Shown here piece after piece: positions 1 through 6,694 of a stretch of 47,279 nt of DNA (positions are counted from its first letter, which is position 1; every line of letters begins with the position of its first letter). The stretch is from Gemmata sp. (lineage in GTDB: Bacteria > Planctomycetota > Planctomycetia > Gemmatales > Gemmataceae), in the NCBI GenBank assembly GCA_025055115.1, contig JANWYJ010000022.1, positions 1 to 47,279 of the forward strand, written 5' to 3'. A program made the position numbers and the translations under genes. The notes under the pieces are model-generated. The model saw nothing but the letters and a program-made list of their open reading frames with translations. It was not told the DNA's origin and searched no databases.

Positions 1-1775
1 ATCCGTGCCTTCCACCGGCTGAGATCGCCTTGGAGAGCCAGATCGATCGTTCCTTGGGTCAGGCGGCGAAGATCGTCTACGGGTTCGATCAAGGCCACGG
101 TCAGTTCATCGGTTCCAGCCCGCAGGGTGAGAGTTCCTTCATCGAGTTGGATCGGGCCGTGATCGGGCTTTTGTCCGTGGGCCTGGCACTGGAGGAGGAA
201 GGCCGGTTCCCGAAGCCCTTGGTTATCCGCCCCCGTCAGCAGCAGGTTTTTAAGTTCGACCCGAGCACTGGCTGTGAACCTCGCCTTATGGTCCCGCTGG
301 GCGGTGAATGCCGCGTGGGCTTCGCCATCAATGCGAAGCGCGCCCAAGTCGATGAATTGGCTTAGCCGCTGAGCCAGCCGATGAAGATAGACATTCGCCG
401 CCACTTGGACGGTATCCGGCGTCGTACGGGCGTTGAGAGCGATGAAATCGGCGGTGACGATGAGTTTATCGAACTGGGGGAATCGGCCATGTGTCGATCG
501 GCTGGTGAATTCCATGTGCAAGGGTTCGTCCCAACGGTACTTTTGGCCAGCCCGCCGGGCTTCAATCGCGGACGCATGGACGACGCCGTCCCAAACCACA
601 CACTCGGCTTCGCGGTGGCTTGTCAGACGCACCGTAAGCTGCCCGCCGTCGAAGGTTGTGCCCTCTTGAATCCGTAAAAGCCGAGGGAGCTGTGCTGCAA
701 GTGCCGCCAACTCGATCTGGGCCTGCACGGTTATCCCGGGTTGTGACACCAGGTTCTCCGCCCACTTGTCGCAATCAAAAGTGCCTCCCACCGACAGCGT
801 ACCGACATCGCAGGCGAGCGCGAACGTCCGCACGTGGAGCCTTTTCCTCGCCAGTTCAACATCCAAGGGTAGTTGTGCCGAGGCGAGTCGAAGGGTGTCG
901 CCGTGAAGTTCCGGCCCCGTGGCGGCGAATTGGTCAACCCTACAAGTTCCGACCACAGCAATGTGTTCATGTGTCCACATAAATTTCAGCTGACACGTCA
1001 AAAAACCGGCGAGGCGGATAGGGGTTCCGAATCGCGTCCACAGCGGAGCGGTTCTTTCCAACGGAAAGTCGCGTGTGTGCAGTTGCAGCTCGTGGGCATC
1101 ACCCAGTGTCGCTTGCGCGTGGAGTTGACCGGTTGTGGCTTGGACCTGGAGCGTGATGGGTTCGCTGCGACTGGCGGGGATGCTGACCGTTCCGGTCAGA
1201 CCTTCGATCCGCTGCGCCTGATTGTCGGATGAATCGGTGAGGATAAGTTGACCATCAGAGAAGTGAATCGTCACGGGACGGCGTGCGGATGGTGGGGTGG
1301 TGTTGTCGTCAGCGAGGTATTGGGCGAACGCTTGTTCGATATTGGTGCTGCCATTGGTGCAGATGACCGTGATAACCGGTTGATTCAGGGTCAATGGCCC
1401 CGGGTCGGACGAATCGCGAACCAAGGCGAATAGCGTTTTCGCGGAACTGATCGCGGCGATGTGGGCGATCGTGTTTCCCGCTGCGTCGGTGAGTGTCACG
1501 TCGCGGAGTTCGATGGGGGACAACCAATGGAGTGACGCACTCCCCACCCAGACCGAGCCGCGCAGTTCTCCCAGGGCTTGGCGTGCGAAATAGTGACGCA
1601 GTGGCGTCTTGGCGACCAGTGTCGGTGCGAACCAGATACTCAAGGCTCCCAGAAGCGTCAGCGGCAGAAGTCGCTTCAACCTTCGGCGCAACCCTGTGCG
1701 TGCGGCTGGCCGCTGGGGTGATGAAGGAGCGACAGGGAGAGCCTCGGGGGCCGCCGCGTTTGTTGAGATGGACAT
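1..1775 (-). CDS. TamB/AsmA-like envelope protein, 3' part cut by window edge
   Basis: The minus-strand frame starting at ATG 1775 stays open to the window edge (591 codons), so only the N-terminal part is visible. The first 35 residues are Ala/Pro-rich and end in a basic stretch (RRRLKR). A single hydrophobic segment follows at about residues 36-55, then a long beta-rich region with short repeating patterns such as 'GSVWVGSASLHWLSPIELRDV' style strands and 'LxLxGxxxxL' runs. An inner-membrane anchor followed by very long beta-strand repeats is the architecture of AsmA/TamB/YhdP-type lipid-transfer bridge proteins, and large uncharacterised members are common in planctomycetes. The family assignment rests on architecture and strand pattern, not on a recognised motif. 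The region upstream (1776-2192) carries tandem repeats and no other gene. The C-terminal domain that would confirm TamB lies outside the window. Confidence 0.7.
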   Translation of the reverse strand, partial: MSISTNAAAPEALPVAPSSPQRPAARTGLRRRLKRLLPLTLLGALSIWFAPTLVAKTPLRHYFARQALGELRGSVWVGSASLHWLSPIELRDVTLTDAAGNTIAHIAAISSAKTLFALVRDSSDPGPLTLNQPVITVICTNGSTNIEQAFAQYLADDNTTPPSARRPVTIHFSDGQLILTDSSDNQAQRIEGLTGTVSIPASRSEPITLQVQATTGQLHAQATLGDAHELQLHTRDFPLERTAPLWTRFGTPIRLAGFLTCQLKFMWTHEHIAVVGTCRVDQFAATGPELHGDTLRLASAQLPLDVELARKRLHVRTFALACDVGTLSVGGTFDCDKWAENLVSQPGITVQAQIELAALAAQLPRLLRIQEGTTFDGGQLTVRLTSHREAECVVWDGVVHASAIEARRAGQKYRWDEPLHMEFTSRSTHGRFPQFDKLIVTADFIALNARTTPDTVQVAANVYLHRLAQRLSQFIDLGALRIDGEAHAAFTAQRDHKARFTASARVELKNLLLTGADNQGLREPAFLLQCQAHGQKPDHGPIQLDEGTLTLRAGTDELTVALIEPVDDLRRLTQGTIDLALQGDLSRWKAR

Positions 1776-1802
1776 GAGGCCTCCTGCACCAATAGTCGCT
1801 AT

Positions 1803-1844
1803 CCAGCGCATCCTTGGAAATCGCCAGCGCATCTTTGGGAATCG
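1803..1844. repeat. 21-bp tandem duplication
   Basis: Copies 1803-1823 and 1824-1844 are directly adjacent and differ at 2 of 21 positions. They lie just upstream of the TamB-like gene start. Confidence 0.85.
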
Positions 1845-1922
1845 GCTGGCCGACGGGACTGAGACTACATCGACCGACGGGAATGGCGGAAATTCGAGGA
1901 TGCGGGAACGACACAAGCCGCA

Positions 1923-2001
1923 GTGATGGCGTCTTCCGCGGACGGCCAAGGCCTTCCCAGTCGTGATGGCATCTTCCGCAAACGGCCAGGGCCATCCCAG
2001 T
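1923..2001. repeat. 39-bp tandem duplication
   Basis: Copies 1923-1961 and 1963-2001 match at 34 of 39 positions. The offset of 40 is not a multiple of three, and no supported reading frame crosses them. Confidence 0.85.
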
Positions 2002-2144
2002 TGTCGGGCGGGGGACAAGCCGAACAACCGTGTCCGAGAAATTCGGTCCTATGAAAATGCCGCTGAAAATCCCGGTTGTTGGGAAAGGAATAAGCCGAAC
2101 AACCGGGAGGGTTTTTGATCAAAGTGAAAATTTCCTGCCTTATA

Positions 2145-2158
2145 TGAACGAACGTTCA
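2145..2158. promoter_or_regulatory. Perfect palindrome TGAACG-AA-CGTTCA, TetR-operator-like
   Basis: Two 6-bp inverted half sites are separated by 2 bases in an AT-rich context (TATA immediately before). The TGAACGnnCGTTCA shape resembles operators of TetR-family repressors. It sits about 370 bp upstream of the TamB-like start and 35 bp past the end of the hydrolase gene. No TetR gene is in the window, so assignment to a regulator is a guess. Confidence 0.3.
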
Positions 2159-2171
2159 GTGACCAACGTTG

Positions 2172-2214
2172 AGTGACCGAGTGTTTCGTGGTTTAGTGAC
2201 CGAGCGTTTCTTGG
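2172..2214. repeat. Duplicated 3' end of the dienelactone hydrolase gene
   Basis: The segment 2195-2214, which includes most of the stop codon and the last codons of the hydrolase gene, is repeated at 2172-2191 with 2 mismatches in 20. A third, weaker copy (cagtgacc) begins at 2158. The offset of 23 is out of frame, so the copy cannot extend the protein. Confidence 0.8.
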
Positions 2215-2975
2215 AACAGTTGCCGCATGCGTTTCCATGAGTCTTCATCCGCGGTTTTGTTGTAGGCCATGCCTTTGATTTTGTGCTTATCGGCATGAGG
2301 TACGGTGAAGCTATGGACGGTATCCTTGTACGCCACGAATTCGTAAGGAGTTTTTGCGGCATCGAGTGTGGCCCGGAAGCTCGTGATATCCTCCGGTTTG
2401 ATGAAGAAGTCGTCGGCTCCGTGAAGAATCAACAACCGCCCCTTGATGGCTTTCGCTTCGGCTTCGGTCAGTTTGGGTAATGCGGCGTGGAAGGTGACGA
2501 TGGCTTTCAAATTGGCCCCGGTGGCGGCCAGTTGAATGCAGGTGCTGCCGCCGAAGCAGTAGCCGATGGCCGCGAGTTTGTCGGGATCGACATTGGGTTG
2601 GCTTTGGAGTTGTTGCAGAGCGGCCGCAGCGCGTCCGCGCCAAATGGCGATGTTTTGCCGCACGGTGGTGGCCATTTTGCGTGCATCGTCGGGGTGTTCG
2701 GTCGTTTGGCCATCGCCGTACATATCCGCGGCCAGGGCGACATACCCTAGCTCAGCCAATTGTTTGGCACGATTTTTCGCATAGTCATCCAGCCCCCACC
2801 ATTCATGAATGACTAGCACTCCAGGGCGTTTGCCTTTCAAACTGTCGTCGTAGGCGAGGAAGCCTTTGAGCTTCACGCCATCGAATTCGTAGTCCACGGT
2901 TTTGGTGACGACGGCCGCGGGGGCCATCCCGGCGGCTGACACGACTGCCAACATGGCCAAGACGCTCCGGATCAT
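2193..2975 (-). CDS. Secreted dienelactone hydrolase family protein
   Basis: This 260-residue alpha/beta hydrolase of the dienelactone hydrolase (carboxymethylenebutenolidase) family is predicted to be exported. ATG 2975 was chosen because an AGGAGA ribosome site lies about 8 bases upstream and the first 21 residues form a signal peptide (MIRSVLAMLAVVSAAGMAPA). An in-frame start 63 bases further upstream has no such site. Family hallmarks are HEWWG with the conserved Glu at residue 58, the nucleophile elbow GYCFGGS with Cys140, Asp188/189 in ILHGADDFF and His221 in VHSFTVP, which together give the Cys-Asp-His triad. The substrate is unknown; exported members of this family in planctomycetes are usually assigned only as hydrolases. 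It lies on the same strand as the spoVR cluster, 137 bases downstream of the small hypothetical gene. Confidence 0.9.
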   Translation of the reverse strand: MIRSVLAMLAVVSAAGMAPAAVVTKTVDYEFDGVKLKGFLAYDDSLKGKRPGVLVIHEWWGLDDYAKNRAKQLAELGYVALAADMYGDGQTTEHPDDARKMATTVRQNIAIWRGRAAAALQQLQSQPNVDPDKLAAIGYCFGGSTCIQLAATGANLKAIVTFHAALPKLTEAEAKAIKGRLLILHGADDFFIKPEDITSFRATLDAAKTPYEFVAYKDTVHSFTVPHADKHKIKGMAYNKTADEDSWKRMRQLFQETLGH

Positions 2976-3112
2976 GGTGGTGGGTCTCCTGGAAAAAGGG
3001 AATGGGCGGAGGAGATATTGTAGGCGGGAAAACCACAACCGCGCCTCACACGATGGCTCACCAAGCCATCCTGAGTGCGGCGCGGTTGGTAAAAGAAGGG
3101 CAAGCCGTTAGT

Positions 3113-3583
3113 TCAAGCGGTGATGTCGCCAGCGAGTTTGGCTAGCACTTCGTGCGTGAGGGCGTAGGGCACCTGCTTGCGACCGCTGGTGTTGCGGCTG
3201 GCGTGGAAGCGGCTGACGGTAGCCCGATGAGTGCCGTACAGGTGGACTTCGTAGTAGGCGAGTTGATCACCTTTTGGGGACGGAGCTTGGCTGCGCAGAA
3301 TGGCCTCGTGCCGGGTTTCGTCGACTTCGAGCAACTTGAGCGGCTCCAGTAGCCCTGTGACCCGTTGGGCGATGGCTTCGGCCCAAGAGCGCAAGGTGAT
3401 TCCCGCGGGAGCAGGATCGGTCCGCACCAGCGTCATTTCCCAGATCAAGCACGAGAGGGAATCGGCTTTGTCGACCAGCAGTTGCACCGACCAACCGGTT
3501 TCGGGGATGGTGGTGATCAGGGAATGGCGACCGGTACCGGTGGGGTGCCATTCACTTAGTTTTTGGAGTAGTTTTTCGGTCAT
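3113..3583 (-). CDS. Hypothetical protein coupled to spoVR
   Basis: This 156-residue protein has no recognised domain. ATG 3583 has a GGAGGG ribosome site 6 bases upstream and lies inside the 3' end of spoVR: the two genes overlap by 32 bases in different frames, which suggests translational coupling. The sequence looks globular and cytoplasmic, with one run (TGTGRHSLITTIPETGWSVQ) near the N-terminus and a basic, serine/threonine-rich C-terminal third. It has no signal peptide or membrane segment. Its position directly after spoVR makes it a candidate accessory factor of the PrkA-YeaH-SpoVR system, but that is inference from context alone. Confidence 0.8.
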   Translation of the reverse strand: MTEKLLQKLSEWHPTGTGRHSLITTIPETGWSVQLLVDKADSLSCLIWEMTLVRTDPAPAGITLRSWAEAIAQRVTGLLEPLKLLEVDETRHEAILRSQAPSPKGDQLAYYEVHLYGTHRATVSRFHASRNTSGRKQVPYALTHEVLAKLAGDITA

Positions 3584-5108
3584 CGGTCCCTCCGATTGCT
3601 TGTTGGGTGTGTTCGCTGCCATCAAAGCTCAGTAGTGTCGGTTGGCCATCGCAAACGGTTTCCAGGTGTACCGGTCGCGCCCAGATGTACTGCAAGTTTG
3701 CAAGCACATCGCGTGCCTCGTCTAATTTTAAATCTATCCCATGATGTTCGTGTCGCAACAGCAGTTCGCCGCGATTGCGGTGGTTGCCGTCGATGACATA
3801 AATCCAGGGTTTGCCAAAATTCGTTAGGCTGAAGAGCAGACGCTGCTTGATTTTGTGGAACTCGCGGCTCTCGATGACGTAATTTTTGGTCTGCTCCTGA
3901 TAACTGAACGAAAAGAGGTTATGCTCCTTGCAGAATTCGGGGGTTAAAAATGTGTCAATGAAGGTGATGTCGTTGTGAATTTTCCGCACTTCGAAGATTT
4001 TTTGCCGCCCCAGACCCAGTTGTTTGTCCCAGGTGCGTTTTTTCTCCATGTCGTCGCAGTTTTCCCATTCGGGGCCAAACTGCCCCATATTCCAGCGGCG
4101 CTCAATATCGCGCAGTAGTTCAATCCCCAACTTGTACGGATTGAGGCGGCGGGAACTGGTGGCCATAGTCCCCGAGTGATGATCGGCATAGTCGATCACT
4201 TCGGAAGGCTCGAGCACCTTTTGCGTCATGATGGTGCTGTGCCAATAGCTGGCCCAGCCTTCGTTGAGAATCTTCGTTTGGGCTTGGGGGAAGAAATAAT
4301 AGGCTTCGTCGCGGATGATGCTGAGGATGTCGCGTTGCCAGTTTTTCATTGGAGCGTGTTCGATGAGAAAGAGCAACACGTCTTTTTCGGGTCGCTCGGG
4401 GAAGTGCAGAATCCGCCCGGCCGCTTTGCCATCCTCCGCTTCCGTCGGTTTGTTGTCGGTGCGTGGATTGATGTAATCCGCCATGTAGCCTTTGGCTTTA
4501 AATCGTGGCGTGCCTTCTGTTTCCGGCCGCTCTGGCTCATCGAGCGACGCGAAATCGTATTTCGAGGTGTCGTCGCGGCGCTTGATGGCTACCGAATGGA
4601 TGTCAATCAGGTCGTCGATGGACAGGCATTTATCCATGAAGGCTTCGACTTCGTCTTCGCCAAAGCGTTCCACATACCGGCGGATGCGGGCCGCGTGATT
4701 GGCGATTTCGTCCATCATTTTTCGGGACGTGTGGGCGAAATAGGCATTGTTTTTGAAAAAATCGCAGTGCCCGTAAACATGGGCCATGACCAATTTTTGG
4801 TCGACCGTGTGATTGCACCGCATCAGGTAGGCATAACACGGGTCGTTGTTGATGACCATTTCATAAATCTTCGACAAGCCGTATTCGTAGCTTTTCTTCA
4901 ACTCCTCGTACTGCATGCCAAACGACCAGTGCGGATAGCGGGTTGGGAAGCCCCCGTAGGCCGCGATCTCGTTGAGGTCATCGGCATCGACCACTTCAAA
5001 AATGGTTTCAAAGAAATCCAGACCGTATTCCCGCGCGTACCCCTCGATTTCATCCTTGAGAACGCGCAGGTGTGGCGGAAGATTCGTGTTGTAGAAACCC
5101 CAACTCAT
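3552..5108 (-). CDS. spoVR: SpoVR family protein
   Basis: This 518-residue protein matches the SpoVR/YcgB family in length and sequence. The start MSWGFYNTNLPPHL, the central WSFGMQYEELKKSYEYG-type block, the NDPCYAYL and QKLVMAHVYGHCDFFKNN segments, and the NEGWASYWHSTIMT block are all typical. In Bacillus the family is needed for spore cortex formation, and in enterobacteria YcgB is a RpoS-dependent protein; its biochemical role is still unknown. ATG 5108 is chosen because GGAG lies 6 bases upstream. A GTG at 5132 would add 8 residues and overlap the stop of the yeaH-like gene. Together with yeaH/yhbH and prkA upstream it completes a widely conserved trio. Its 3' end overlaps the next gene by 32 bases. 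Confidence 0.95.
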   Translation of the reverse strand: MSWGFYNTNLPPHLRVLKDEIEGYAREYGLDFFETIFEVVDADDLNEIAAYGGFPTRYPHWSFGMQYEELKKSYEYGLSKIYEMVINNDPCYAYLMRCNHTVDQKLVMAHVYGHCDFFKNNAYFAHTSRKMMDEIANHAARIRRYVERFGEDEVEAFMDKCLSIDDLIDIHSVAIKRRDDTSKYDFASLDEPERPETEGTPRFKAKGYMADYINPRTDNKPTEAEDGKAAGRILHFPERPEKDVLLFLIEHAPMKNWQRDILSIIRDEAYYFFPQAQTKILNEGWASYWHSTIMTQKVLEPSEVIDYADHHSGTMATSSRRLNPYKLGIELLRDIERRWNMGQFGPEWENCDDMEKKRTWDKQLGLGRQKIFEVRKIHNDITFIDTFLTPEFCKEHNLFSFSYQEQTKNYVIESREFHKIKQRLLFSLTNFGKPWIYVIDGNHRNRGELLLRHEHHGIDLKLDEARDVLANLQYIWARPVHLETVCDGQPTLLSFDGSEHTQQAIGGTDDRKTTPKTK

Positions 5109-5128
5109 AGACAACTCCATCGCGCGGC

Positions 5129-6232
5129 TCACCGCCCGGTGCCCAAAAACTCCTTGATGCTGCCCAAAATCGCCTCGCGGTCCGGAATGCGGCTGACGAC
5201 TACGTTTTCATGCTCATCCACCAATTCGTGAACGTGGTCAAAAAATTCCCCACTGCCGTAGGGGGATTCAACCTGCCCGTAGCCGAATAAGTTCAACTTG
5301 GGCAGTAACTGCTGGGTGAGAATATCCATGCATTTGGGGATATCATCGCCCCAGTTATCGCCATCGGAGAAGTGGAAAGCATACACGTTCCACTGACTGG
5401 GCGGGTAGCGGGCGTCAATGATCTTGTTGCACAGTTCGTAGGCACTGCTGATTTTCGTGCCTCCGCTTTCCCGGGTATGGTAGAACGTGTGTTCATTCAC
5501 TTCTTGCGCCACCGCATCATGGATGATGTACACGGTCTCAACGCCGTTGTAATGCTTTTTGATCCAGGTATCGATCCAGAAAGATTCGATGCGGACGATC
5601 TCCTTCTGTTCGTCGGTCATGCTGCCGGAAACATCCATCATGTACATGACGACCGCGACCGAGTCGGGTTTGGGCACTTCTTTCCACGAGCGATATTGCT
5701 TATCTTCCCGCACAGGAACGACCACCGGTTGTTGGGGATCGTAAGTCCCGGCGGCAATCTGCCGCTTTAAGGCCCGCTTGAACGTCCGCTTGAAGTGCCG
5801 CAAGGATTCCGGGCCGACACTGCGGATGCTGGTGTATTTGTCTTTCTCGGTGACGATGTTTTTTTTGCCGCGCGGTTCGATGCGGGGCAGGGCCAGCTCC
5901 TCACCGAGGATGTCGGCCAGTTCTTCGAGAGTCAGATCGACTTCGAGAATATGGCCGCCGGGGGAATCGCCGGCTTGGGGTTCGCCCTCGCCATCTTGCG
6001 GCGCAGTCAGCGGCTGACCCGGTTGACCCGGACCCACACCCACACCGCCGGAGTTCTTTTTGCCAAAGCGGAATTGCGGAGGATTGATGCTCGGCAGAGG
6101 AATCGACACATAGTCGTTCCCTTTCTTACCGATCATTTCTCCGCGGCTGATGTACTTGGAAAGGTTGCTTTTCACCTTTCCCCGAACAATTTTGCGGAAC
6201 CGCTGCAGGTCTTGTTCAATTTTTTGTCCCAC
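5129..6232 (-). CDS. yeaH: DUF444 / YeaH-YhbH family VWA-like protein
   Basis: This protein of about 367 residues belongs to the DUF444 (YeaH/YhbH) family. The N-terminal motif QKIEQDLQRFRKIVRGKVK and the block ISRGEMIGKKGNDYVSIPLP are typical. A Gly/Pro/Gln-rich linker follows, then a von Willebrand A-like fold with a MIDAS motif DVSGSM at about residues 200-205. The C-terminal third contains the ESGGTKISSAYELC block. GTG 6232 was chosen because GAGG lies 10 bases upstream and this is where family similarity begins. ATG 6277 would add 15 residues but has no ribosome site. The gene ends 20 bases before spoVR. Members work with PrkA and SpoVR in starvation and sporulation responses, although the mechanism is not established. 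Confidence 0.93.
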   Translation of the reverse strand: MGQKIEQDLQRFRKIVRGKVKSNLSKYISRGEMIGKKGNDYVSIPLPSINPPQFRFGKKNSGGVGVGPGQPGQPLTAPQDGEGEPQAGDSPGGHILEVDLTLEELADILGEELALPRIEPRGKKNIVTEKDKYTSIRSVGPESLRHFKRTFKRALKRQIAAGTYDPQQPVVVPVREDKQYRSWKEVPKPDSVAVVMYMMDVSGSMTDEQKEIVRIESFWIDTWIKKHYNGVETVYIIHDAVAQEVNEHTFYHTRESGGTKISSAYELCNKIIDARYPPSQWNVYAFHFSDGDNWGDDIPKCMDILTQQLLPKLNLFGYGQVESPYGSGEFFDHVHELVDEHENVVVSRIPDREAILGSIKEFLGTGR

Positions 6233-6396
6233 GGCAATCAGGCCTCGGGAAGGAAATCCAGCGCCGAAGAACGGCATTTATTGAATCGTACCAAAGCCCG
6301 GGGGGGAAAGAGAAGGCAAACAGGTGTCGGATGAGGGTGCAGAAACGGCTCCCTTGGTCAGTCAGGATGGTGACCGGGGGGAGAAGTCCCACCGGC

Positions 6397-6513
6397 GGGG
6401 TTTGAAGGGATGGGGGTGCCCTGAGCCGCACCCTCCAATGCTTATGGCTGCTGCTTCCGCCCTGACCAGGTTCACACCTTCAGGTCGGTCAGGCCCCCAC
6501 CCCTTCAAACCCC
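6397..6513 (-). ncRNA. ffs: Signal recognition particle RNA, small bacterial type
   Basis: The minus strand carries the SRP RNA helix 8 signature: GTGAACCTGGTCAGG, then a GGAA tetraloop closed by GC pairs, then AGCAGCCATAAGC. This matches the conserved apical domain bound by Ffh. The two ends form a near-perfect long stem: GGGGTTTGAAGGG near 6513 pairs with the complementary CCCTTCAAACCCC near 6397, continuing through a run of G/C pairs. The length of about 117 nt fits the small bacterial 4.5S class. The exact ends are inferred from the stem. The gene lies between prkA and the yeaH-like gene in the same orientation, so it is either cotranscribed or has its own promoter. Confidence 0.93.
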
Positions 6514-6567
6514 GGCGGCGGCTATACGATGCCAGTACCGAGTAGGCCGCCGAGGCGAAACCCGCTT

Positions 6568-6610
6568 GTGAGTGGATGCACTCACCCTGGTTGTGAGTAG
6601 ATGGACTCAC
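6568..6610. repeat. Two tandem hairpins, a 25-bp-period duplication
   Basis: Hairpin one (6568-6585) is gtgagtg-gatg-cactcac, 7 perfect pairs. Hairpin two (6593-6610) is gtgagt-agatgg-actcac, 6 perfect pairs. They are diverged copies of one unit, each followed by c(c/t)tggttg. They lie between the prkA stop and the SRP RNA and could act as a transcript end or processing site, but no U-tract follows. Confidence 0.65.
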
Positions 6611-6636
6611 CTTGGTTGGCGGGTTCGCTGTGGCGA

Positions 6637-6694
6637 CCTCATTGCTTCGTCTGTCCGCGGGCGAACCTCATTTCTTCGTCTGTCCGCGGGCGAA
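6637..6694. repeat. 29-bp tandem duplication of the prkA 3' end
   Basis: 6666-6694 covers the stop codon and last 8 codons of prkA. 6637-6665 is an adjacent copy with one mismatch. The core word tgtccgcgggcgaa appears a third time at 9122-9135, upstream of prkA and close to the next gene. Confidence 0.9.

Larger units (their letters stand above)
1776..2192. other. Intergenic region rich in tandem duplications
   Basis: This 417-base gap between the TamB-like gene and the dienelactone hydrolase gene has no credible gene. It holds a 21-bp tandem pair (1803-1844), a 39-bp tandem pair (1923-2001), a pair of 15-bp words around 2015 and 2090 (aagccgaacaaccg), a palindrome at 2145-2158 and a copy of the 3' end of the hydrolase gene (2172-2191). 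The promoter of the TamB-like gene is expected here, but no convincing -35/-10 pair was found. Confidence 0.7.
6233..6667. other. Intergenic region between prkA and yeaH carrying ffs
   Basis: Besides the SRP RNA gene, this 435-base gap holds two tandem hairpins (6568-6610) and a 29-bp copy of the prkA 3' end (6637-6665). The 70 bases between the SRP RNA and the GTG of the yeaH-like gene show only a GC-rich leader. A TATAGC hexamer on the minus strand ends 7 bases before the predicted SRP RNA 5' end and could be its -10 element; no clear -35 is visible. Confidence 0.6.

Noticed and set aside
1309-1995. Minus-strand open frame of 228 codons overlapping the TamB-like start
   Set aside because: Its frame differs from the TamB-like frame that is open to the window edge, and its sequence is Arg/Pro/His-rich noise crossing the tandem repeats.
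4176-5231. Plus-strand 351-codon frame across spoVR
   Set aside because: Antisense shadow of a clear SpoVR homologue.
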